Assembly (NCBI GenBank): GCA_001600175.1
Contig: BCJC01000004.1
Span: 1,054,001 to 1,118,000, forward strand
DNA length: 64,000 nt
Direction: 5' to 3'
From: Erythrobasidium yunnanense
Lineage: Eukaryota > Basidiomycota > Cystobasidiomycetes > Erythrobasidiales > Erythrobasidiaceae
The position numbers and the translations under genes were made by a program. Below are positions 44,670 through 55,816 of the stretch, piece by piece; the stretch's first letter is position 1; every line of letters starts with the position of its first letter. The notes below the pieces were generated by a model. That model did no database searches. It was given only the letters and a program-made list of their open reading frames with translations, and was not told where the DNA came from.

Positions 44670-46925
44670 ATGGCTAGACGTGAGCATACATGAACGCTGA
44701 TATTCTGCGAGAGCTCGTATTGATGAATGTCTCACTACAGCCTCGACTGGAGGAGCTACTCGAGGACGACGTCGCAGCTCTGTTACTCCGGCTGCAGCAG
44801 CAAAAGAGCCAGAAGTGAAGGCAAATGGCAAGGAATCTGAAACAGATGCTGCTGAGGAAGGAGAAGAAGATGTGTCCATGGCTGCAGCCAAAACACCGAA
44901 AACTAGAGGGAAACGACCTCGCGTTTCCGACGTCGCTGAAGATGCCGAAGCGACACCTGTGACCACTCGTACGCTGCGACCTCGTGCGACTACCCCAGCT
45001 GCAGAAACGCCTGCTCGAGCAGCTCGTGGAACAAAACGACCCAGAGTCAGCGCTGTCGCAAAGCCCCTCAAGCAAGGTCTCAATGGATTAGCGACTCCTT
45101 TTGCAAGCATCGATGATCCCAAGCTACAGCATTTCACCTTCCAACCGCCTTACACTCTGCTAAGCGAGCTCGACCCAAGAAAGTCTGAAAATCAACCGCT
45201 TTCCGCTTTCATGTTCGGCACAGGAGATAATGGACAGTTTGGATTAGGAGTGGAACAGACGGATGAGATCCCCAGGCCAAAGCTTCATGACTGGTTCAAG
45301 GTTAATAGCCTTCCCCGTGCCCAGACGAACGGTGCAGAGGAGAAGGAGAACGGTGAAGGAGAAGGAAGCAAACCCAAGGCGCTATTAGGCCCGCATGGCA
45401 TTGAGCAAGTAGCTTGCGGCGGACTGCATTCGCTGGCTTTGGACTCTGAGGGCAAGGTAAGTCGAGCGCAGAAGATCGCTTACTACGTATCGCTAATCTC
45501 GTATGAGCTATGTAGGTTTGGAGTTGGGGAGTGAATGACAACGGCAGTCTGGGACGATTGACAGCAAGTCCTCCCGAAGGCCAAACGACCGAAGATCTCG
45601 AGACGCAACCGATGCTCGTTGCTAGTCTGCAAGAAGAAGGCTTCAGAGCCGTGCGAATCGTAGCCGGCGACTGCTTAGGCCTGGCCATCGACGATAGAGG
45701 CGATGTGCGCGCGTGGGGTAGCTTCAGGGTATGCAGGTCTTCCAGCATTTTTCCGACAAATGCTAATGCCAAATATAGCTCAATACTGGAGAAGGCGCTC
45801 AAGTCCTCGGTCTGGATGGCGCACCAGGCGAGAAGAACATCGCCTGGACACCTGTCCGGCTTGCGGCTTTCAAAGGTCAAGCCGTATATGAGATGGCTGC
45901 AGGAGATGGACATGTCATCGCATTGACATCAGATGGACACGTCCTCGCATATGGTAACGGAGAGTCTGGTCAATTAGGCCGGTATGCTGTGCAATATGAG
46001 GTTCTCGAGCTTCACGCTAACGCTATGTTCGTTCATCGCAGCAAAATTCTGGCACGACGCGTCATCAGCGGCTTCACACCTGAGCGTCTGGCTCTGAAGA
46101 AAATTATTCACGTTGCTGCCGGATCCTTCCACTCTTTCGCGCTAGACGAGAAGGGCAACGTCTACGGGTGGGGCTTGGATCAATACCGCCAAACAGGTGT
46201 TTCGGAGGAAGACCTATACGGCGATGACCCAACTGTCCAGACGCCAACCATCCTTCGCGAACTCGACCCTAAAAAGCACAATGGCTCGAAGGTCGTGAGG
46301 ATAGCATGTGGTCAGCATCACTCGGTGTTCCTCTTCGACAATGGCGAAGTCTACACTGTCGGACGGAATGACGACCACCAGCTCGGACTCGCGGCAGATC
46401 AGGAAGCGATAAAGGAGCTCAAGGAGGCTCAACGTGATGTTGACCGGCAGCGAGCGGAGCTGGGCGAAGAGCGGACGAAGTTCCACATCAAAGAGGGAAT
46501 GAGCGAAGCGGACGCCAAGATCCAAGCTACATACGATGCTGCAGACGCATTCAAGTATCCCGAATATGTTGCAGTGCCACAAAAAGTCAGCTTCCCCGAT
46601 TCGGAAGATGGACAACCTACGAAGATAGTCAGCTTATCTGCTATGTCGCATCATACACTGGCTGTCAGCAGCAAGGGCGAGGTCTTTGGCTGGGGGCGAA
46701 ACCTTACGGCTCAGCTCGGCCTGGGAGACGAAACGATTATTGAGACACCAACGCGACTCCGATCAAAGTCTCTTAAGCCATTCAAGGTGCGTATCGCGAG
46801 TCCGGCTATATCTCAAGCTGACCGATTTTTCGTAGGTATTGAGCGCTGCTACCGGCTTCCAGCATTCGATGCTGCTGGCTGGGCAAGTAGCCGCTGAGGC
46901 TGCACCTGCGCCTGTAGCAGCATAG
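44670..46925 (+). CDS. pim1: RCC1-type Ran guanine nucleotide exchange factor
   Basis: Six exons (44670-44679, 44741-45456, 45516-45728, 45779-45981, 46042-46786, 46836-46925) give 658 aa. Exon 1 is just 10 nt (MAR plus one base). A basic/acidic N-terminal tail of about 125 residues likely binds DNA/histones. RCC1 blades follow, with repeats of the form G-x-N-x-x-G-Q-L-G (NDNGSLG, GNGESGQLG, RNDDHQLG, GRNLTAQLGLG) and H-S-x-A/V turns. A charged coiled-coil-like insert (about residues 470-530, ELKEAQRDVDRQRAELGEER) interrupts a blade. RCC1 makes Ran-GTP on chromatin to direct nuclear transport and spindle assembly. The fission yeast name is pim1. Confident on family and probable orthology. Confidence 0.9.
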
Positions 46926-47268
46926 CCCTGCTCATGTCCCTCCGGCTCTGCTACCTAGTTGTACATCATCTGTCTATATACCCGTTAGAAAACTGCGAGG
47001 CGAGTTGGTGCTACATGGGATAACATGCGGAAATAGATACCTATCAATGGAGAAACTCTTTGCTTGATCACAATTATGCACGAAACCCGTCCGGCACTCT
47101 AAGCTCGTCTTGCTTCGCTTTCCAACCAATCCTATTACACAAAGCTAGTCTGTATTGGGACCGACAAAACAGTATGAGACATGAACATGTACCAAGCTTC
47201 TTTGGACTGCCTCTGATCTGTCAGCCAGGAAACCCCCGCTGCTTTGAAACGCGCCCTCAGCATCCGCC
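46926..47268. promoter_or_regulatory. Promoter region of the deoxyribose-phosphate aldolase gene
   Basis: A 343-base interval between the 3' end of the RCC1-type gene and the aldolase ATG. A CCAAT word (TTTCCAACCAATCC) is present at 47120-47133, about 140 bases before the ATG. Nothing else is evident. Confidence 0.4.
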
Positions 47269-48027
47269 ATGGTCAAGCTTCCCTCTTCCATTACTGTGAC
47301 CTTCCCTCAGCTATCCAAGATGATTGACCACTCCCTCCTGCAACCCACTCTGACGGATGCTGAGATCGCAGACGGTTTAGAAGTCGCCGCAAAGTACAAG
47401 ACAGCTACAGCTTGTGTCAAACCTTACAGTATTCCGCAAGCAATCGAGACGCTCAAGGGCTCCGGTGTGAACGCGTGTTGTGTAATAGGCTTTCCAGCAG
47501 GAAACAGTACGACCGAAGTCAAAGTATATGAGGCAAGGCGTGCAGCTGAAGAGGGATGTAACGAGGTAGATATGGTAGTGAACATTGGCAAGGTGCTAGG
47601 CGGACAATGGGACTACGTTGAGGAAGAAATCAAGGCTATCAACGATGCCGTGGTTGCGCAAGGTGCGACGTTGAAAGTTATTTTCGAGAACTTCATGCTT
47701 CAAAATGAGCATATCATCAAGCTTTGCGATATCTGCACGCAAATCGGAGTCGAATTCATAAAAACTTCGACAGGCTTCGGCCAATGGCTTCCCGGATATA
47801 AAGGTGCTACACTACCTCATCTAGAGCTTATGCGCAAGCACGCAGGAAAGAATGTGAAGATCAAGGCCGCGGGAGGAGTGAGAACGCTGGACGAGTTGCT
47901 GCAGGTAATGGCGCTTGGTATTGATAGAGTCGGTGCATCTGCGACTGTAGCGATACTGGAGGAGGCGAGAAGTAGAGGGATAGGGGAGGAGCCTGTGGAG
48001 GTGTCAGTACCGCCGTACAAGGCCTAA
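47269..48027 (+). CDS. deoC: Deoxyribose-phosphate aldolase
   Basis: Single exon of 252 aa. It cleaves 2-deoxyribose-5-phosphate to glyceraldehyde-3-phosphate and acetaldehyde by a Schiff-base mechanism. The class I aldolase residues are in place: Asp101 in NEVDMVVNIG, Schiff-base Lys165 in EFIKTSTGF, and Lys199 in VKIKAAGGVRT. The TIM-barrel start IDHSLLQPTLT and GFPAGNSTTEVKVYEA also match. The length is normal and the start is the first ATG. It has no intron, although its neighbours average one per 150-400 coding bases; this is compatible with acquisition from a bacterium but not proof. A fucose-permease-type transporter lies 2.1 kb downstream. Confidence 0.96.
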   Translation: MVKLPSSITVTFPQLSKMIDHSLLQPTLTDAEIADGLEVAAKYKTATACVKPYSIPQAIETLKGSGVNACCVIGFPAGNSTTEVKVYEARRAAEEGCNEVDMVVNIGKVLGGQWDYVEEEIKAINDAVVAQGATLKVIFENFMLQNEHIIKLCDICTQIGVEFIKTSTGFGQWLPGYKGATLPHLELMRKHAGKNVKIKAAGGVRTLDELLQVMALGIDRVGASATVAILEEARSRGIGEEPVEVSVPPYKA

Positions 48028-48061
48028 AGGATGTTTGGGAAGGGTACATACCTGTGACAGC

Positions 48062-49345
48062 CTAAAAGTTGGGCGGAAAGCAGCTTTGGCTGAGTACAGC
48101 GACTTCGGCAGATAAGCCATCCGGGATGACCTCACCGCGTGCTCGCAGCCAATCGAGGACTTGTGCGGTGTCGTACTTACCCATTACTAACAATTCTCCC
48201 CCTGTCCAATCCTCCATGAATCGGAACGGCTGAACACCCACATATCGCAAAGCTGGACATGCTGCTGTGACCTTCATGAAGGTCCTAGAGTCTGTTGGAG
48301 GACATTCCTTCCACAAAGGAAGATCCACTCGAGAGACCTTCGGCATAATAAGTCCGGAGAACATAGACTCTAGCTCTGGTGCCCAGAAGGCGCTCATCCC
48401 GAGAAATACTGATAGTAAAGATTGCGATGCTGAAGAGAGTATGTGCCGAACGAGTGAATGAGGTGAATCTCCGTGATGTTCTCCAAATTCCAGGTTTTTG
48501 AGGTGTGAAGACTCTGGTAGCTGGATGACCTTATTCGCTTTGCCTCCTATGGTTCCTGTAACCAAACCTTGTGCTTCTGTACGGAAATGAACATCCGCTA
48601 TGTAGAGTGACTCCAGCTGTGGCAGAAGCAGACATAGTAGCTCGGCCAGCCATCGAATGGCGTACCGGAAGTCCTTCCATCCTCGTACTCGAGCCTCTCA
48701 AGCTCTATTCGCAGGTTGATTATGCAGCTGCGGCTTGTGAAGAAAGTGTGGGAAACATGTAGGTCGATAAGCCAGTGAAATGCAATCTCCGAGCAGTCGC
48801 AAATTTCAATAATTGCTCCGAGATCTCTCTCAAAGCGCTTATAATCTGCAATTTCTTCTACCTGTATCACTGTGATCTTGCGCACATATGCTCGGACATC
48901 ATCGTTGGCAAGAAGCATCTTGCCGAGTCCTCGAATAGGGAATCGCGGATGGACCTTGATACTCAGCAGCCTCCAATAGAGTGGGCGCAGAAGAGCGTAG
49001 AAGTGACGTGATAGCATCAAAATAGCTAGATGTGGACTCGATGAGTATGCGCGACTTCCAACAGTGCGGAATGCAAAGGGACTCACAGAGGGATGGCCTC
49101 GCTTTGCCAGGGAAGGAGCTCCATTTGTAGGATGGAGAATCCCACGAGGCCCAGACAAGGCTGAAAATATCACGCTGAAGCGTAGTGGGCAACCCGAAAA
49201 AGCCCTTTAGAGAGCCGTGCACGACAGGAGGCATGGAGATAGCGAGTGGTCTTGGAGGAGGGTCACAGTCTGTGGTCAGACTGCTTTGGCTCAGTTTCAA
49301 TTGAAGAACAGGCGGTATCGTCAGAAGCGGGGAAAGCCCGAGCAT
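48062..49345 (-). pseudogene. F-box-like protein, frameshifted paralogue of 52363-53668
   Basis: Two exons by homology (49345-49087, 49025-48062). Blocks align with the intact copy: LPTTLQRDIFSLVWASW against LPDTLQYDIFKLAWAGW, LSRHFYALLRPLYWRLLSIKVH, ICDCSEIAFHW, and SSASQSLLSVFLG. Around 48650-48710 the spacing between shared motifs changes by 23 bases, so the frame of the C-terminal half no longer follows from the N-terminal half; the second exon is one base off. No intron with proper borders fixes this. It is best read as a recently disabled or mis-sequenced gene. F-box-like proteins usually pick substrates for SCF ubiquitin ligases. The start codon is uncertain (49345 or 49234). Confidence 0.7.
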
Positions 49346-50162
49346 AGGCTTGATGCGACGCTGACACGACACGATGTCCTGTTCTACTCGGCTACGTTCC
49401 GCATTACGAGATCTTGCATTCTTTTACTTCTTCAGTCTTCAATGCACTCTTGGACAAGGCTTTCTTACAAACGATCTTGCTGAAGTGCTGCTTGCAACAT
49501 GCCCATCCCACGCAGCTCACTCAGAATCGGAGCGCAGATTTCGAGGATCCGATGTGCCACGATATCCCCTTCAAGATGGTGTCCCCAGTCTGCGATGTGC
49601 TGTGATTGCTCAACCTCAATCCTTTACGCAGAGTCTGGATCTCGAACGGAATCCAAATATGAGCAGAGACCGTCCCAATTCTTCCAAATGAAATTGCCCT
49701 ACGGTGGGGCTTACTTGATAAGACTGCAGCCCAGAGATACTGGAGATGCATCTCAACGATGGACCCTGCTCAGTTGCAGGCGAGGCTCGCAGAGAGCACG
49801 CTAGCGAGCGGAAAAAACCGAGATTCAGCGACAGAAACTCTCCTCGTCAAATCTTACACCGAGACGTAGCGACAGCGATCCCAACTTTACGCGCTAACAG
49901 CTTGCTAACCTGTCACAATTGGTCACGGCACCGGTGTCCAGAATCACTAAAAAATTCCTGTGACGTTGGGGTAGCCCCGCTAATCTAACCCCTCATCGTC
50001 TCGCCCCAACCTGAGCGAGCCATGCTAGTACGCTACTTAAGGGCTCATCTCCTTCACCGTCTTTGCTCTCCTCTCCTTCCAAGCTTCATTACTTGACCTA
50101 CCTCCACCTTCACGGGCATATCTAACTACCGTCAAACACCTTAAAAAAGTCAACTTGTAGTC
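49346..50162. promoter_or_regulatory. Divergent region between the F-box pseudogene and the FHS transporter
   Basis: About 0.8 kb. Overlapping plus-strand ORFs at 49374-49804 occur in three frames at once and have no motifs. The leader just before ATG 50163 is CT-rich. No gene is supported. Confidence 0.4.
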
Positions 50163-51990
50163 ATGGCTGGTGGTTTCGCAAAGCCGATCCAGCATACTGG
50201 TACCTACCTCGAAGGACGAGCCCTCATCTGGCCTCTGTCTCTGATCATCTCGCTTTTCTTCCTGTAAAGATGCCTTCAGCAGTGTGGTTCCAGGCTTGAC
50301 TGACATATAACATCACATCCAGCTGGGGCTTCAGTTACGGTCTCCTCGATGTCCTCAACTCCCACTTCCAGACTGTCCTGGGTATCACCAAGCTCGAGAG
50401 TACTGGTCTGCAGGTCGCATACTTTGGAGGAGGATACTTCGTCTTCAGGTGAGTTCGCTGATAGACAAGATTGGCAGATAGCTGATTGGTTTCTCCAGTC
50501 CCATTGCTGCTGAGGTTATGAAGAGAAAGGGCTACAAGAAGGCAATTATCATGGGTCTGTGCCTCTACTCCCTCGGTGCTATCGGCTTTTGGGTAGGCAT
50601 CTGTTCCCGCTTTCAGAGACAAGCATCGTCTGATGAACGATTGCTCGTCACAGCCCACTGCCCACTTCAGCGACCCCAACAAGCGCAAGGCATCATTCGG
50701 AGGCTTTGTCGTGTGCACCTTTGTTATTGCTTGCGGTCTGGCCACCCTCGAGACTGCCGCCAATTCCTATGCAACTGTCATCGGAAACCCAGCAACCGCT
50801 GCCAGACGTCTGCAATTCTGCCAGAGCTGGAACGGTGTAGCCTCCTTCACCGGTCCTCTCATCGCTTCGCATGCCTTCTTCAGCGGTGCCAACGCCAACA
50901 ATTTGACCAATGTGCAATATGTCTACCTGGCAGTCGCATGCGCCGGTGTTCTGGTTAACATCCTGTAAGCGTCCACAATAGCACTCGGCTCCTTGTCTCT
51001 GACAATGTTGGCCACTCCAGCTTTATTACCACACGCATGCCTGAAGTCTCCGAAGAGGCCCTCGCTGCTTTGGCCGCTGCACAGGATGGTGACGCTACCG
51101 CCAACCAAAAGCCATTCTGGAAGCAGTACAACATGATTGGTGGATTCATGTAAGCACAACCATGCAGATGTCCTATGTCTAGCCGATCTGACCCTGGTAC
51201 AGTGCCCAATTCGCCTACGTCGGTGCTCAAGTCACTGTTGCGACCTTTTTCATCAACTACTGCCATGAGAACGGTGGAATCACCAAGTCCAGGGCTTCGT
51301 TCTTGCTCTCGATGTCGCTCTTGATCTTCACTGGCGCACGATTCATCGGCACTGCACTCCTCACATTCATCCAGCCGGACTTTATGATGATCGTCTATGC
51401 CTCAGCAGTAAGTAAATACTGTGAGATTCCCAAGTACTCGATCGCTGATAGCGAATTTCCACCTCCAGTGCATTGTTCTCTCTGTCATGGCTGCCACCAT
51501 CCACGGACACGCCGGCATCGGATGCGTAATGACCATCTTCTTCTTCATGTCGGTGATGTATCCCATCATCTTCGTTATTGGTACCGAGAAGCTTGGACGT
51601 CACACTCGACGAGGATCTGGTCTTCTGGTCATGGGTGTCGCCGGAGGAGCTGTCTTCCCTCCAATCCAAGGTGCCGTTGCAGATGCTGGCACTACACGTG
51701 TCTCCTACTTCGTCCCAGCCGTTGGCTTCGTTATCGTCCTCGTCTATGTTACCATTCACGTAAGTTCTGTCGAGTCCTTAGTCAAGAGCAAAGCTGATGC
51801 AGCTTATTCATACTAGTGGTTGAGGTCAGGCCGCCACGTCTTGAAAGAGAAGGTCGTCGTACCTGCAGCCGTCGGCGATGAGGCATACATGCCCGAAACT
51901 ACGGTCGTGCCCTCCTCAATTGGCGGTATCGTCGCTCAGCCAGTGTCGAAGGTCAGGACTATCGAGCAAGTTGAAGACGAGAAATACTAA
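50163..51990 (+). CDS. Fucose-permease-type sugar/H+ symporter (FHS family, MFS)
   Basis: Eight exons (50163-50263, 50323-50448, 50499-50592, 50654-50964, 51021-51149, 51203-51407, 51469-51759, 51817-51990) give 476 aa with about 12 membrane segments. Features of the FHS subfamily are visible: WGFSYGLLDVLNSHFQ in helix 1, ETAANSYATVIGNP with its Glu/Asn in helix 4, WNGVASFTGPL in helix 5, and EKLGRHTRRGSGLLVMGVAGGA in the second half. Members carry L-fucose, glucose/galactose or deoxyribose with protons across the plasma membrane. Substrate cannot be told from sequence. Being close to the deoxyribose-phosphate aldolase, deoxyribose is a fair hypothesis. Confidence 0.93.
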
Positions 51991-52362
51991 GATAGGCCGA
52001 TTCTCGATGGAGTGATAGGCAGGGCGGACGAGGAGTTCAGAAAAAGCAGATAGGGTAGTCTGCAGGCAGAGTAATAGTAATATACGAGGCATGGTTGTTC
52101 ATTAGGGCTAACACATCGTCCGCAATTGTACCAAAATATCACATGTTCCCACCTATCAGTTTTCGCCAGAGCCCTGCTATTTTCCTAGGCCCATCTCCCA
52201 GATTCTATTCTGCGACAAGGTAGCATCACGATGTATTGCGTACTACTTGGGGATCGGCTCACACTCAGCAGCAGCATATTGCGGGCTGACTTCACGAAGC
52301 AAGGCATCAGACATTACGACTTCGCTGTCAAGAATGCAGGCGTACCAGAAAATAGGCTGGAG
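51991..52362. other. Intergenic region between convergent transporter and F-box-like gene
   Basis: A 372-base 3' spacer. A 62-codon plus ORF at 52247-52435 overlaps the end of the F-box-like gene and is not supported. Confidence 0.5.
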
Positions 52363-53668
52363 CTATGAAGCCTTTAAGGACCGCATGTGCTTCCGCGGCG
52401 TGACCTCTATTCCTCGCGATTCAGCTAGATCGTGAAAAGCAGCGTCTGGCTCGCGGCGATCTGTATGAAGTCTTTGGAGTTTAGGTAGCCAGTTGGGGGA
52501 GGAAAGAAATGCGTAGAGCCCCGCAAAGACTTGATCTGCTGCTTGAGGCGGTTCGATATACAGATAACGGAGCGCGGGACATGCGCGTCCAAGACTTCGA
52601 AAGAAGTGGTCTCCATCGTCAGAGCAATCCAAGATGTCCACGCTAAACGAGAGGAGCTTTGGCAATACGACAGACTCGAGTATCGCCCCGATGATATCGT
52701 CTGGAATCGTGCTGTTCAGCAAGGCGATACTCTCCAGGGACTGAGATGCGGAATGGATGATATGCTCAAATAGCAGGATTGGCGGGCTGCCGTGTTGGGA
52801 ACCGATGCGCAGATACTTCAAGTAGGGGCAGGCAGGCCGTTGGACCAGCCTGTCCTTTCTTCCAGAGATCGTGCCCAGAACATCGCCCTCAGGCGTGGTA
52901 GTAATGAACAGGCCAGATAGATGGAGCGATTCCAATTGTGGCATGTATACACACAAGAGCTCGCACCATTCGTCGAAATAAGGAGCAATGTTCTCGAGCT
53001 CGATGTGGAGGTAGAGTAGCCGCCCTCCGCTTTTAGCGTAGAGAGCTGCGACAGGTAGAGGGGGCGTCCATTGGAAGTAGAGCTGTTGACAATCGCATAG
53101 CTGGATGATTTGACCGATAGCGCGCTGAAATTGGTCGGCAAGTCTCGCATTGTGGGAAGTCCTCTCGACATGTATGACATGTATGAACCCCCGTAGTTCC
53201 TTGTCGCAGAGTAGCATATCCAAGACTTTGTAGATAGGGAAGCTTGAATGTATCTTGATCTCCAGAAATCTCCAATAGAGCGGACGGAGAAGTAGGTAGA
53301 ATGAGCGTGAGAGCAGCAAGATGTCTGCGATACTGTATTAGAGGCCTTGTCATGGCAGACGGAAATAATCTTAAATTACCCAGCGCCGGTATTCGCGAGT
53401 TCATGCCTGCTCCCATACCCCATTTATGCGATGGAGGCGCCCAACCTGCCCAAGCAAGTTTGAAAATATCGTACTGGAGGGTATCGGGAAGCTTAAGGAA
53501 ATTCTGGAAAGCACCTGGCGGACTACCATCGTCCTCATACGCTTCGCGCCTTCGAAGGAGACCTGCGAAGGGTGACTTGCGTTTCGTAGGACTTGCTGGC
53601 CCGTTCACAGTCGCCATATGTCTCTGGTCAAAAGAAAAGCAAAGAGAGGTAGAAGCTTGAGCAGCCAT
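52363..53668 (-). CDS. F-box-like protein with degenerate leucine-rich region (intact copy)
   Basis: Two exons (53668-53380, 53324-52363) give 416 aa. An N-terminal Ser/Arg-rich tail precedes an F-box-like helix pair (FLKLPDTLQYDIFKLAWAGW). The body is a series of Leu/Cys-containing strands (YLHIELENIAPYFDEW, LESLHLSGLFI, SQSLESIALLNST, LRYLYIEPP) like the irregular LRR repeats of basidiomycete F-box proteins. Such proteins may deliver targets to an SCF E3 ligase. The acceptor of the intron is CGCAG at 53325, which gives the same junction as in the paralogue at 48-49 kb (PALDILLLSRSFY against PSLSILMLSRHFY). Large, fast-changing families of this kind are common in these fungi. Confidence 0.75.
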
Positions 53669-54079
53669 ATTTGTTCAGTGATGCAGCGATGTGATCTCGA
53701 TGTGACATCCTGTCCTTCTCGGCCGCGTTCCGCTGCGCAAAGACTTGTTCAGATGAATATGTAGTCAGAGTTTCCTTGATGAAGGCTCTATACATCTTGT
53801 AGTGGATCAGATTGCAAGGTCGCGGCTGTCTATTCTTTCGGACGCTCTTCTCAGTCTATTTAGCGCCCGGACGTCCAGAAGCACAGTATAGCATCAGTAT
53901 GCAGATGAAGTGTGTGTATATTGCATATGCGCATCTCGTTGTTGTCTGTTTTCTGGCGGAGTTATGCAGAGCCAAGCGGGATGCAGCTTTACACTTCTCC
54001 CATCCAACATTCTCATCGTTACTCTCCTCTCTTTCCTTTCCACCAATTCATCGCATCTTGCAGTCAGCCTGACCCAGCG
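53669..54079. promoter_or_regulatory. Divergent promoter region, F-box-like gene and EFR3-like gene
   Basis: A 411-base interval with no gene. The 50 bases before ATG 54080 are pyrimidine-rich (CTCTCCTCTCTTTCCTTTCC). Confidence 0.4.
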
Positions 54080-55816
54080 ATGAGCCTTCGCAGCATCATC
54101 CCTTGCATCCCCGAACCAAATCACCGGCGACTCATCAATGACTGCTGGGGATCATCCAAAACAGCCAAAGATCCAGACAGCAATGCGTTGGGTAATGATC
54201 TAACACTCTAATCTAGCCAGAACAACCTGACTTGTGGGATGCGCCCAGGCAAGCTCGTCTTCTATACCCAGTCTCGGCCCGTCAAGCTCGCAAAAGTCAG
54301 CAAAGTATTGCTCCAATACAGCAAGACTGAGAAATACCAGCTCATGGTACTGGCTATCGCAAGAAAGCTGCTAGAGGAATGCAAGAACGAAGTGAACGTG
54401 TTCGGAGACGAAGTCGTCGAGATTATTGCGAGCGCGCTCAGAAGCCATGATGAGGAGGTACTAGAGAGAGCTGCTGATGCTGTACGTATCGCTCTCGTGC
54501 CCTTTCATGTAGAAAACCGCTAACTTTGGCTCTGACGTATTCTCAGTTCTATGCGCTGGCCATTCTCTCACCGGAACTTGACTATTCACGACTTCTCAAG
54601 CAGTTCTGTGCATTAAGCGTCGACAAATCATCCTCCCAACATCGTATCATCGGCCTCCACGCGCTGGATGGAGTAATCAGCTCAGACCTATTCTACGGAT
54701 CAGACTTCAAGGTCTTAGCAAGTCCCGTCATTCCTTCTATTCTGCAGAACCTGGAGGGTGTGGACCCTAAAGCCTTGGAGAGGTGAGACTGTTTCCCCTA
54801 GGTCCGGCAGATGCGCGTGTTCTGACCTAGCAGGGTATCCGTCTATGTATAGTGACGATACAGACGAGAACTCCGACAAGAAAAAGGGTAAAGAAAGTAC
54901 CGAAAGCACTCGTCCGCAGATCAAGCAACGGGCGCGCTCGCTCAAGTCCGCCAAGGGGTTATTCGAAAAACCTCCTTCGCAACAAAATATCGCCAAAGTG
55001 GCTTATCGGATGCTACACACCATCTTCGAGTCTTCTCATCCACGGCATTTAGATACATTGTGCAACTATTGTCGCGGATTCCCGTGGCTTCCATCTCGAT
55101 ATACGAACTGGGCGCGCACGCAGTACAGGTTTGCGATCGTGAATTTCTGGCTTCAAGAATCAATTTCAAACGAAGAACATCTTCCAATCCTCATTGATCT
55201 CCTGTCCTCTTCCTCGATCCTGAATCTATCAGTAGGAGACATTCTCTCGGGCCTAGCTATCATTTTAGCGAGGAATCCAAAGAGTACACAGGCTAGAGAA
55301 GCCATCATGGCGCTCAAGAACATGCCGGACTTAAGTGAGATGCTGCTCATGCGCGCTGAAGAACAGCCAGAAGCGAGGGATGCTTTCCTAGAATGTGCCG
55401 AGAAACTCAGTCCTGGAGTACTAGAAGCGAGGCGGCAGTCCGAGGCAGAAGCATTCAGTGGTAATCAATCGCAGCAGAACAGCCCTACGCAGCAGTACCA
55501 GGTACACCACCTATCACCTACATCTGCCTCGTCCCCCTCCAAGCATCTCTTGTCATCAAGTACAAAGACACGCCCTCTCTCTTCATCATTCGGCAATATC
55601 TCATTAGCAGACTTGAAACAATCACTCAACAATACCCCGCACACAGCAAACAACTCGACGGCTAATACGTCGCTGGAGGATCTGGGCAGTGGAAGCGGGA
55701 ATGCAGCGAGCATGCCTGTTAGTGTGGAGAAGAGGAGATTGGATTCTATTGTCGGAAACGTGGATCACGTTCCGCATAGAATGACAAGCCTGCAGCCGCC
55801 ATATCAGCTGTCTTAG
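54080..55816 (+). CDS. EFR3-like plasma-membrane scaffold for PI4-kinase (short form)
   Basis: Exons 54080-54191, 54249-54481, 54547-54782 or -54757, and a last exon to 55816. The N-terminus resembles Efr3: NHRRLINDCWGSS with nearby Cys, then GKLVFYTQSRPVKLAKVSKVL, ARKLLEECKNEVNVFGDE, FYALAILSPELDYSRLL. Alpha-helical repeats and a Ser-rich end follow. Efr3 anchors the Stt4/PI4KIII-alpha complex at the plasma membrane. The third junction is problematic: the 54782 donor fits only a 28-nt intron (54783-54810, giving 528 aa), while a 76-nt intron 54758-54833 gives 512 aa but drops VDPKALER. The protein is shorter than typical Efr3 (about 780-1000 aa); a further spliced exon at 55853-56030 may extend it. 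Confidence 0.6.

Noticed and set aside
49374-49804. Overlapping ORFs between the F-box pseudogene and FHS transporter
   Set aside because: Three frames are open at once, none has motifs or introns, and the region is the promoter of two divergent genes.
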